Of a DNA stretch of 64,000 bases, positions 57,204 to 64,000 are shown piece by piece. Position 1 is the first letter of the stretch, and every line of letters starts with the position of its first letter. The stretch covers positions 257,424 to 321,423 of the forward strand of contig NZ_PZJM01000004.1 in assembly GCF_003206045.1 (NCBI RefSeq). The letters run 5' to 3'. The stretch is from Salinicola lusitanus. Lineage in GTDB: Bacteria > Pseudomonadota > Gammaproteobacteria > Pseudomonadales > Halomonadaceae. The notes beneath the pieces are model-generated. The model was not told where the DNA came from and ran no database searches. It saw nothing but the letters and a program-made list of their open reading frames with translations. The translations under genes and the position numbers were made by a program.

Positions 57204-58136
57204 ATGAATCTGGAATATCTGGAAACGGCACGACAGGTCTTCGTCAAGGAAGCCGAATCGCTTCTGGAGGTTTCCCGCAAGCTCGACAACGACCTGAGCG
57301 CCGCCATCGACGCCATCCTGCAGACCCCGGGGCGGGTGATCGTCTGCGGGATGGGAAAATCCGGGATCGTCGGTCGCAAGATAGCGGCGACGCTGGCGAG
57401 TACCGGCAGCCCGAGCTTCTTCATGCATCCAGGGGAGGCCTACCACGGCGACCTGGGCATGGTGACGCCCCACGACGTCTTCCTGGCGATCTCCAATTCC
57501 GGAGAGACGGAGGAGGTCGTCAAGCTGATCCCGTATCTCAAGGATAACGGCAACTATCTGGTCGGCATGACCGGTAACCGGGGCTCGACGCTGGCGCGCG
57601 CTTCCCACAGCCATCTCGATATCGGTGTCGTCGAGGAGGCTTGTCCGCTGCAGCTGGCGCCGACATCGTCGACCACCGCCACGCTGGCGATGGGGGACGC
57701 GCTGGCGGTGACGCTGATGAAGGCGCGGGACTTCCAGCCCGAGAACTTCGCCCGATTCCACCCGGGGGGCTCGCTCGGGCGCCGCCTGCTGAGCCGGGTC
57801 GAGCACGAGATGCACAGCGACAACCTGCCGGTGGTCAAGGCGGAGGCGGAGGTGCTCGATGTGATCCAGGCGATGTCGCGCGGACAGTTGGGGATGGCGG
57901 TGGTCCAGCACAACGACAGTTGGGGCGTCATCACCGATGGCGACATCCGCCGTGCCATCGAGAAATACGGCGAATACGTCTTCTCCAAGAAGGCCTATGA
58001 CTTCATGACGCCGCAGGCGTCGCGAATTGCTCCAACGGCCCGCGTCGAGGACGCGCTGGTGATGATGGAGTCCAAGAAGATCAATGCCCTGCTGGTCTTC
58101 GACAGCGACCGACTGGTGGGGGTTTTCCAGAAATAG
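57204..58136 (+). CDS. kdsD: Arabinose-5-phosphate isomerase (KdsD/KpsF family)
   Basis: A 310-residue enzyme converting ribulose-5-phosphate to arabinose-5-phosphate, the first step of Kdo synthesis. The SIS domain has VIVCGMGKSGIVGRKIAATLASTG, HPGEAYHGDLGM, SNSGETEEVV and FHPGGSLGRRL, followed by two CBS domains. It ends at LVGVFQK, about 15 residues short of KdsD (328), so the last CBS strand is shortened, as can occur in KpsF. With kdsA and kdsC it completes a dedicated Kdo pathway, and being KpsF-like fits the KpsS-like protein nearby. Confidence 0.93.
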   Translation: MNLEYLETARQVFVKEAESLLEVSRKLDNDLSAAIDAILQTPGRVIVCGMGKSGIVGRKIAATLASTGSPSFFMHPGEAYHGDLGMVTPHDVFLAISNSGETEEVVKLIPYLKDNGNYLVGMTGNRGSTLARASHSHLDIGVVEEACPLQLAPTSSTTATLAMGDALAVTLMKARDFQPENFARFHPGGSLGRRLLSRVEHEMHSDNLPVVKAEAEVLDVIQAMSRGQLGMAVVQHNDSWGVITDGDIRRAIEKYGEYVFSKKAYDFMTPQASRIAPTARVEDALVMMESKKINALLVFDSDRLVGVFQK

Positions 58137-58306
58137 CGGGCGGGTTCGGGAGACTGTCCGCCGAAACCCGAGCGTGATTTCCCCGGACGCTTTCAAGGAT
58201 GGATCTCGACGACGGAGTGTGGAATGACCTTCAAGGATGAGGTTCGGCAACCGTTTTCAACAACAGCTATGTCAAGGGTCATCAGGATGGTATCGGGAGA
58301 ACGAAT

Positions 58307-59668
58307 ATGAAGAGTCTGAATCCTGTCAGGCGGTTGGCACCGTTGATCGACGTCATGGCGATTCTGCTGGCGGGGATTCTCGCCAACGGGATCCGGTTCC
58401 AGACGACGCAGCTGGAGAGCGTCAACAAGCTGGTCCTGATCGTGATGGCGCTGGCCGTGGTGCTGATCAACCTGTCGGGTGGCGGTTACAGCAAGTGGCG
58501 CTCCACCCGGCTGCGCAGCCGGATCTATCGGCTGCTATGGGTATGGGCCGCGGTATTCGCGGCGGTGAGCATCCTGATGTTCCTGCTCAAGCTGTCGGAC
58601 GAGGTCTCCCGCCAGTGGCTGGTGTTCACCTTCATGCTGTCGTTCTGCCTGGTCGCCGCCTCCCGGGCGCTGCTGATGATGCTGACGATGTACCACAATG
58701 GCAGCATCCGCAATCGACGCAAGGTGTTCCTGGTCGGACCTGAGGAGAATCTGCTCGATGTGGCGCGTTCGTTGCGTCGGCATCAGGAGCAGGGGTATGC
58801 GATCGCCGGTGTCTGTCGCGGGCGTGTGCTGCGGGCGGAGAAGGCGCCACGCAACCTGGCTCGCCGGGTGGAGAAGTCGGGTGCCCATGAGGTGTGGATC
58901 TGTCTGTCGGTCTCCGAGGGCGAGCATGTCAAGGCGATCATGTACAACCTTCGCCACCTGCCGTTGGAGATTCGCTTCATCCCTCATTTTGCCGACATCC
59001 CGCTGCTCAACCATCGCGTCAGCCATATCGCCGGCACCCATGCCATCGATCTGAGTGTCAGCCCGATTGCCGGCAGTGCACTATGGGTCAAGCGGCTCGA
59101 GGATATCGTCATCGGCGGGCTGATCCTGCTGCTGATCGCGCCGGTCTGTGCGGCTTGCGCCATCGCCGTCAAGTTTTCCTCCCCCGGCCCGGTGCTGTTC
59201 AAGCAGCTGCGTACCGGCGCCAACGGTCAGGACGTTCAGGTCTACAAGTTTCGCTCGATGAAACTGCATCAGGAGGAGAACGGCCAGGTCGCCCAGGCGA
59301 CGCGGCGGGATCCTCGAATCACGCGGGTCGGCGCGTTTCTGCGCCGTACCTCGCTGGATGAGTTGCCGCAGTTCATCAACGTGATTCAGGGACGCATGTC
59401 GATCGTCGGCCCGCGGCCCCACGCCCTGGCGCACAACGAGTACTACAAGGATCTGGTCGAGTCGTACATGCAGCGGCACATGGTGAAACCGGGAATTACC
59501 GGCTGGGCCCAGGTTCGCGGTTTCCGCGGTGAGACCGATACGCTGGACAAGATGCAGCACCGCGTCGAGCACGACCTCTGGTACATCAACAACTGGTCCC
59601 TGCTGCTGGACCTCAAGATCATCTTCCTGACGGTCTTCAAGGGCTTCACCGGCAACAACGCTTACTGA
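58307..59668 (+). CDS. Undecaprenyl-phosphate glucose/galactose-1-phosphate transferase (WcaJ type)
   Basis: A 453-residue initiating transferase with four N-terminal helices, a Rossmann-like KVFLVGPEEN segment, and the catalytic domain KFRSMKLHQEENG, DELPQFINVIQGRMSIVGPRPH, GITGWAQVRGFRGETDT. It is a paralogue of the protein at 8559-9956 but more like E. coli WcaJ in its QVRGFRGETDT segment. It presumably starts the cluster 2 repeat. It lies 170 bp after kdsD; a stem CGGGTT..AACCCG at 58141-58170 lies between. Confidence 0.94.
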   Translation: MKSLNPVRRLAPLIDVMAILLAGILANGIRFQTTQLESVNKLVLIVMALAVVLINLSGGGYSKWRSTRLRSRIYRLLWVWAAVFAAVSILMFLLKLSDEVSRQWLVFTFMLSFCLVAASRALLMMLTMYHNGSIRNRRKVFLVGPEENLLDVARSLRRHQEQGYAIAGVCRGRVLRAEKAPRNLARRVEKSGAHEVWICLSVSEGEHVKAIMYNLRHLPLEIRFIPHFADIPLLNHRVSHIAGTHAIDLSVSPIAGSALWVKRLEDIVIGGLILLLIAPVCAACAIAVKFSSPGPVLFKQLRTGANGQDVQVYKFRSMKLHQEENGQVAQATRRDPRITRVGAFLRRTSLDELPQFINVIQGRMSIVGPRPHALAHNEYYKDLVESYMQRHMVKPGITGWAQVRGFRGETDTLDKMQHRVEHDLWYINNWSLLLDLKIIFLTVFKGFTGNNAY

Positions 59669-59802
59669 TCCCCCTGTGTCCGGCCGCGGCCGGCGGCCGC
59701 AGATCTCTCACATCAAACGCGATCCCACCGCTGCCTTCATCCGCTATGACGTCGGCGGGGCAGGTGTGGCGCGCTTCAACCCAATGCCCAAGGAAAGCTC
59801 TC

Positions 59803-60861
59803 GTGGAACAGACGACGGCAGCACGCTATCGATGGATCGATCTCGTCAGAGGGACGGCGGTCGTCCTGGTGATCGTGCTTCACTCCCAGTACGGGATTTC
59901 GATTCGCTATGACGGACTCTGGTCCTGGCTCCCGCTGATGTCGGAATACCTGGCGCCGTTCAGGATGCCGGTGCTGATGTTCCTGTCGGGACTGATGGTG
60001 GCGCGGTCGCTCCAGAAAGGGCCGCGCCGGTTCTTTACCGGCAAGCTGAAGAACATCGCTCATCCCTACGTGGTGTGGACCCTGGTCGCCTTCGTGCTCT
60101 ATTCGCTGCGCTGGGTGCTGATGAACGAACCCATGCCGGATGAGCTGTTTCCGCTGCTGATCCTGCCCTACAACTATCTCTGGTTCCTGTACTGCCTCTT
60201 CATCTACTACATCCTCGCTTTCTTCCTGTTCAAGTTGAGTGCCAAGGGCGCGGTCGCGGTGACGCTGGTCGGCTATCTGCTCTATTTCTATCTGGCCCAG
60301 CACCTGGCGCCGGACTGGCTGCTGGTGCCGGACGACGACGGCCGGATGGTGCCGACGCTACCGACCAAGATCGTCTTCTATGCGGTCTTCTTCATGCTCG
60401 GCGGCTGGCTGGGCGAAAACCTGAGCAGATTCGCCGAGGGTCTCGCGCGGCTGAATCCGATAGTGGTCTGGCTGCTGGTGGCGATCTGCCTGGCGGGCTA
60501 CCTGCTGCCGCTCCATCCGTTCTCACCGGTCTATCTGCTGATCTCCCTGGCATCGCTGGTGCCGCTGGCGCGTCTCGCCATGCTCGGTTGGGTGCAGCGT
60601 TGCACAACCCTGCTGCAGTGGTGCGGGCGCCAGTCGATCGTACTTTTCGTGGCCCACATGCCGATCATCCTGGTGGTCGTCACGGTCCTGTCGAAAGCGA
60701 TGCCCGACTCGAATGCCAACCTGGTGTTCGCGCTGCTCTTCGCCGTGACCTTTGTCTGCTGTTGTGTTCTGGCGCGGATGTCTCAGCGCTGGGCCGCGGT
60801 CAGGTTCCTGTTCGCCTACAACCTGAAGGGGCGCCAGGTCCGGGTCGGGAGCCGAGCCTGA
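59803..60861 (+). CDS. Acyltransferase 3 family membrane protein
   Basis: A 352-residue polytopic protein of the OafA/NodX family with about ten helices. YRWIDLVRGTAVVLVIVLHS carries the conserved arginine and histidine; FRMPVLMFLSGLM is the next family segment. It acetylates or otherwise acylates sugars in the periplasm or cytoplasm using an acyl-CoA donor. The start is GTG at 59803 with AAGGAAA upstream. Just before it, CGGCCGC (59681-59687) and GCGGCCG (59693-59699) can pair. It should decorate the cluster 2 polymer. Confidence 0.88.
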   Translation: MEQTTAARYRWIDLVRGTAVVLVIVLHSQYGISIRYDGLWSWLPLMSEYLAPFRMPVLMFLSGLMVARSLQKGPRRFFTGKLKNIAHPYVVWTLVAFVLYSLRWVLMNEPMPDELFPLLILPYNYLWFLYCLFIYYILAFFLFKLSAKGAVAVTLVGYLLYFYLAQHLAPDWLLVPDDDGRMVPTLPTKIVFYAVFFMLGGWLGENLSRFAEGLARLNPIVVWLLVAICLAGYLLPLHPFSPVYLLISLASLVPLARLAMLGWVQRCTTLLQWCGRQSIVLFVAHMPIILVVVTVLSKAMPDSNANLVFALLFAVTFVCCCVLARMSQRWAAVRFLFAYNLKGRQVRVGSRA

Positions 60862-60965
60862 CGCCCCTCGGCCAGGGGGAGATCCAGAGGGCCGCCGTCG
60901 GCGGTGAGGGTTTGAAAAGTGCTTTCCGCCGGACATTCGCCGTCCCGCGGGAAAGTACTTAGGGA

Positions 60966-62951
60966 ATGGAAAGGAGCCATTCGTTGGGCAAGGAACGTAA
61001 GTATCTCTACGAGATTCAGGGGTTGCGGGCCGTCGCGGCCCTGATGGTCGCTGTCTATCACATCTGGATTCAACGCGTCTCGGGCGGCGTCGACGTCTTC
61101 TTCGTGGTTGCCGCCTTCTTCGTCGTGGGATCGCTGATACGTCGGGTGCCGCTGTCGTTGGCCGACGTGCTGGATTACTACGGCAAGACGCTGCGCCGGC
61201 TGCTCCCGAGCGCGGCGCTGGTGGTGTGCACGACGATTCTGCTGTCGATGTGGTTGATGCCGGACTCGATGTGGCGCAATCAGATCAAGCATGCAATGGC
61301 ATCGATGCTGTTTCTGGAGAACTGGTCGCTGGCGTTGACCGCCACCGACTATCTCCAGCAGGGGGCACCGCCGTCGCCGTTCCAGCAGCTCTGGGCACTG
61401 GCGGTTCAGGTGCAGTTCTATTTCGCGTTTCCGCTGCTGCTCTGGGCAGGGTTGAAGCTAGATGCACGCCGTGGGCGTCGGGACAACCACGCCTGCGTGC
61501 TGTTGCTGATGGCGGTCACCGTCCTGTCGCTCTGCTACAGCATCTACATTACCGAGAAGAATCAATCCTGGGCCTATTTCGACACCTTTGCCCGGGCCTG
61601 GGAATTCGCCCTCGGTGGGCTGCTTGCGCTCGGGGTGTCGCGGGTCTCGCTGTCACCGCCCGCTGCGAAGGTCCTGGGCTGGATCTCGCTGGTCGTGCTG
61701 ACGACCTTCGCCCTGTTTCTCGACGTTTCGACCCTGTTCCCCGGCGTCGTCGCCCTGGTGCCTGTGCTTGCCGCGGTCGGAATCGTCATCGCGGCGCGGA
61801 ATCGGTGCGACATGCGGGTGCTGAACAACCGGTTCGTCGTCTGGTTTGGCGACATGTCGTTTTCGTTCTATCTCTGGCACTGGCCGCTGCTCTCGTTCTA
61901 TCGCTATGTCACCGGAGAGTTCGACGTTGGCCTCCTCCCGGGGCTGGCAATCATCGGCGGGGCCGGCGTGTTCGCCTTCCTGACGACATGGGGCCTCGAG
62001 ACGCCGGTGCGGCGCTCGCCGCTGCTGTCTCGCCGCCGCATTAACACCTATGGCGCCTGCGTGCTGTTGATGGCGTTTCCGCTTGCCTCGTTGGCAATGT
62101 GGTATCAGGACTATCAAGGACGTAGCGCGGCAGCCAGATCGGAACTCGCGACCTTCCTGCGCGCGCCCGACGTTGCCGATCACGATCTCCAGCCGTCGAC
62201 CCTGATCGCCAGCCTGGATCTGCCCGCTTCCTCGTTCGATGGTTGCCATCAGAACTATCTGCAGCCCGAGGTCCGGGAGTGTACCTATGGCGATCCGAAA
62301 GCGGACTATACGGTCGTGCTCGCGGGCGGCTCCCATGCCCAGCACTGGTTGGCAGCGCTGAAGGTCGCAGCGGAGCGTGAGGCGTTCCGGTTGATCTCGA
62401 TGACCAAGGGGGCCTGTATGCTATCGACCGATCCGCATGCCCGCTATCAGGTCAACCCCTCCTGTCTGGCATGGAATCGCGAGGCACTCGAGCGCCTCGG
62501 CGAGTTGAAACCCGACCTGGTATTCACCACGGCGACTCGGGGGCAGGGGGCGGAGGAGCGCGTGCCAAAGGGATACCGACAAGCCTGGCAGCGGTTGGCC
62601 GACGACGACATCGACGTGCTCGCGATTCGCGACAACCCCTGGTACGGCTTCGACGTGCCCAAGTGCGTCGACCTCCAGGATAATCCGAGCGTGGCGTGTT
62701 CCATCTCCAGGCGCTCGGTATTGAAGGCGCAATCGCCCACCGGCGAGGTTCACCTGCCGAACGTCCAGTTCGCCGACCTGAGCGATCTCTTCTGCGACGA
62801 CCAGCGCTGCTCGCCGCTGCGGGACAACGTATTGGTCTACCGCGACGACCATCACATTACCAACACGTTCTCCCATCTGGCGGCAGATCGCATCATCGCG
62901 GCGCTGCATCGGGCGGAGTCGACATTCGACGACTCTCCTCGAGGGCGCTGA
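60966..62951 (+). CDS. OafA-type O-acyltransferase with C-terminal SGNH domain
   Basis: A 661-residue fused protein. The N-terminal acyltransferase 3 part (about ten helices) has YEIQGLRAVAALMVAVYHIW and GGVDVFFVVAAFF. The C-terminal periplasmic part (from about residue 410) is an SGNH-like domain with AGGSHAQHWLAALK (usually GDSHA; the aspartate is Gly here) and YRDDHHITNTFSHLAADRI, which supplies the Asp-x-x-His-like pair. SGNH-linked members usually transfer the acyl group to the sugar in the periplasm. It follows the small acyltransferase by 104 bp. Confidence 0.9.
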   Translation: MERSHSLGKERKYLYEIQGLRAVAALMVAVYHIWIQRVSGGVDVFFVVAAFFVVGSLIRRVPLSLADVLDYYGKTLRRLLPSAALVVCTTILLSMWLMPDSMWRNQIKHAMASMLFLENWSLALTATDYLQQGAPPSPFQQLWALAVQVQFYFAFPLLLWAGLKLDARRGRRDNHACVLLLMAVTVLSLCYSIYITEKNQSWAYFDTFARAWEFALGGLLALGVSRVSLSPPAAKVLGWISLVVLTTFALFLDVSTLFPGVVALVPVLAAVGIVIAARNRCDMRVLNNRFVVWFGDMSFSFYLWHWPLLSFYRYVTGEFDVGLLPGLAIIGGAGVFAFLTTWGLETPVRRSPLLSRRRINTYGACVLLMAFPLASLAMWYQDYQGRSAAARSELATFLRAPDVADHDLQPSTLIASLDLPASSFDGCHQNYLQPEVRECTYGDPKADYTVVLAGGSHAQHWLAALKVAAEREAFRLISMTKGACMLSTDPHARYQVNPSCLAWNREALERLGELKPDLVFTTATRGQGAEERVPKGYRQAWQRLADDDIDVLAIRDNPWYGFDVPKCVDLQDNPSVACSISRRSVLKAQSPTGEVHLPNVQFADLSDLFCDDQRCSPLRDNVLVYRDDHHITNTFSHLAADRIIAALHRAESTFDDSPRGR

Positions 62952-62960
62952 AACACCTGA

Positions 62961-62984
62961 GCACCGGCGGGTTACCGCCGGCGC
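62961..62984 (+). other. G+C-rich hairpin after the acyltransferase operon
   Basis: CCGGCGG (62964-62970) pairs with CCGCCGG (62975-62981) around GTTA, and the stem extends two more pairs after one mismatch. It lies 10 bp after the stop of the OafA-type gene. No T tract follows, so it may be a Rho-dependent end or a stabilising hairpin rather than an intrinsic terminator. Confidence 0.4.
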
Positions 62985-63071
62985 GTCATCCGGTGCTGGC
63001 GAGCCGCCCTCGTGCCCGAGCTCCACAGTGCACGCCCCTCATCGATCCCATCAGCCGCAGGAGAGTGTGTC

Positions 63072-63272
63072 ATGCCGAGTCGACGTCAAGTGCTGGCCGC
63101 GGGACTGGGCGGCCTGGCGATCATCGTCATGCCGTCCCTGGCCGTGGGAGCCAGCCAGCGATCATCCAAGTCATCTTCGAGGTTACCGGACCCGGCAGGG
63201 TGGGTTCAGGAAACCCCGCCCCAGGGTGAGATCCGTCTGCGTCAGGCGGAGGGACTTATCGTGCTGGGCTAG
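63072..63272 (+). CDS. Small secreted protein with Tat-like signal
   Basis: A 66-residue protein. The start MPSRRQVLAAGLGGLAIIVM has a twin-arginine motif (SRRQV) and a hydrophobic core ending near LAVGA, so export is expected. The mature part (about 38 residues: SSSRLPDPAGWVQETPP and so on) is too short for a known fold. The ribosome-binding site AGGAG at 63059-63063 is well placed, so the gene is probably real or was until recently. It may be the remnant 5' end of a longer exported protein; a frame continuation was not found. Confidence 0.6.
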   Translation: MPSRRQVLAAGLGGLAIIVMPSLAVGASQRSSKSSSRLPDPAGWVQETPPQGEIRLRQAEGLIVLG

Positions 63273-63352
63273 CCCGACATCTCGTAAGGTGGCAAGTGGG
63301 CCGGGCTGAAGAGAAACGGTTCGCGAGCGTGGCGACGCTACCGAGGCCCGGC

Positions 63353-64000
63353 TCAGCGCGGGCGGGTCGCCTTGAGACCAACGCGTAGCCCGCGGTAGCG
63401 TGCGATGCCCTCGTTCTGGTCGGTCTCGACGTCGACGGGAGAAAAGCTCAGGTCCCGATTGTTCAGGGCTTCCCACTGGAGCGCCGCGCCACCGGATCGC
63501 TGGTTGATATTCAGTGCCACCAGCCGGCTCCCGGCTGTCACCAGGTTGCCGTGGAGGCGGAAGGCGTGGCCGGGCGAGCGGCCCGAGCGGCGGGCGTCGC
63601 CGATCAGGATCGAGGTGTCGACGCCAGGCACGTCGATTCGACACTCGATGATGTCGACGATGGTCACGCCCCCGTAGGCGCGCGCCTGAGCCAGCAGCGG
63701 TATCACTCCCGACGGCTGTTCGATCGTCGATTCGATGACCCCGCCTTGCCAGCGGGCGTAACTTGCCCCGTTGGGGCCGATGGCGACGAGGGTGTCGCCG
63801 TCCGACGCCGGTTTGGTGAATGTGAAGCGGTTATCCTGCAGGTACTGTTCCCGCGCGTTGCTGTGCGCGCGCAGATCCATCACGACGTTATGGTGATTGA
63901 CGTTGCGGTAGGTGACGTCGACCCAGGAGTCGACCGCCACCAGGCCAAAGCCTTCCCCCTCGTAGACGAAAGATCCGGTATCCAGCACCACATCCTGTTC
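63353..64000 (-). CDS. Partial gene for a beta-rich protein (5' end beyond window)
   Basis: The last 215 codons of a gene that continues beyond the window edge; the frame is open to position 64000. Codon use is normal for the region. The protein is rich in valine, isoleucine and short repeats of beta-strand character (GGVIEST, IIECRIDV, LHGNLVTAG), reminiscent of a right-handed beta-helix as in pectate or alginate lyases, but no catalytic motif is visible. Adjacency to the polysaccharide cluster makes a glycan-binding or glycan-cleaving role plausible only. It points toward the small secreted-protein gene. Confidence 0.65.
   Translation of the reverse strand, partial: EQDVVLDTGSFVYEGEGFGLVAVDSWVDVTYRNVNHHNVVMDLRAHSNAREQYLQDNRFTFTKPASDGDTLVAIGPNGASYARWQGGVIESTIEQPSGVIPLLAQARAYGGVTIVDIIECRIDVPGVDTSILIGDARRSGRSPGHAFRLHGNLVTAGSRLVALNINQRSGGAALQWEALNNRDLSFSPVDVETDQNEGIARYRGLRVGLKATRPR

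Overview
The window reads as chromosomal DNA of a high-G+C, Gram-negative gammaproteobacterium. The gene mix (outer-membrane polysaccharide export, molybdate uptake, xanthine dehydrogenase, Ada/AlkA repair fusion, yjbEFGH, RfaH-type leader) and the protein sequences suggest a halophile of the Halomonadaceae (Halomonas, Salinicola or Kushneria type). This is a judgement from sequence style, not from a database search. No tRNA, rRNA, CRISPR array, complete insertion sequence or prophage was seen.

Layout. (1) 1-14.3 kb: a 9-bp tandem repeat, a small MvaT-like coiled-coil protein, then polysaccharide cluster 1: two O-antigen-ligase/Wzy-type membrane proteins, four GT4 glycosyltransferases, a MurJ-like flippase, a WcaJ-type initiating transferase, UDP-glucose dehydrogenase and ManC. 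It has no export genes of its own. (2) 14.3-20.3 kb: an MscS-type channel, then an orphan catabolic module (TctC-type binding protein, LysR regulator, CaiB/BaiF CoA-transferase, HMG-CoA-lyase-like enzyme). (3) 20.3-27.4 kb: purine catabolism operon xdhABC-guaD, divergent from a RutR-like regulator, with a RutR-like palindrome between them. (4) 27.8-32.9 kb: modABC with a convincing ModE operator, a short ModE lacking the molybdate-binding half, a PepSY membrane protein and a DUF2946 protein. (5) 33-39.4 kb: a signalling block of OmpR-type regulator, cysteine-free periplasmic protein, hybrid phosphorelay kinase, REC-EAL phosphodiesterase and chemoreceptor. (6) 39.7-41.6 kb: alkylation repair (ogt and an Ada-AlkA fusion). 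(7) 41.7-63 kb: polysaccharide cluster 2. Here yjbEFGH runs leftward and wza-wzb-wzc-wzx-wzy-GT4-kpsS-like-kdsA-kdsC-kdsD-wcaJ-two acyltransferases runs rightward from a shared AT-rich 0.9-kb control region. The window closes with a 66-residue exported protein and the 3' part of a beta-rich protein gene.

How it fits together. Cluster 2 is a complete Wzx/Wzy exopolysaccharide system: WcaJ starts the lipid-linked unit, one GT4 and a KpsS-like Kdo transferase extend it using Kdo made by KdsD/KdsA/KdsC, Wzx flips it, Wzy polymerises it, and Wzc/Wzb/Wza export it. A perfect 12-bp ops element about 90 nt before wza implies RfaH antitermination. The opposite yjb operon carries an intrinsic-terminator-like hairpin inside the first codons of yjbF, which may set the YjbE:YjbFGH ratio. 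The most noteworthy points are this probable Kdo-containing Wzy-type polymer, the ops leader, the in-gene terminator of yjbF, and the two operators that tie regulators to the purine and molybdate operons. Molybdate uptake and the molybdenum enzyme xanthine dehydrogenase lie side by side.
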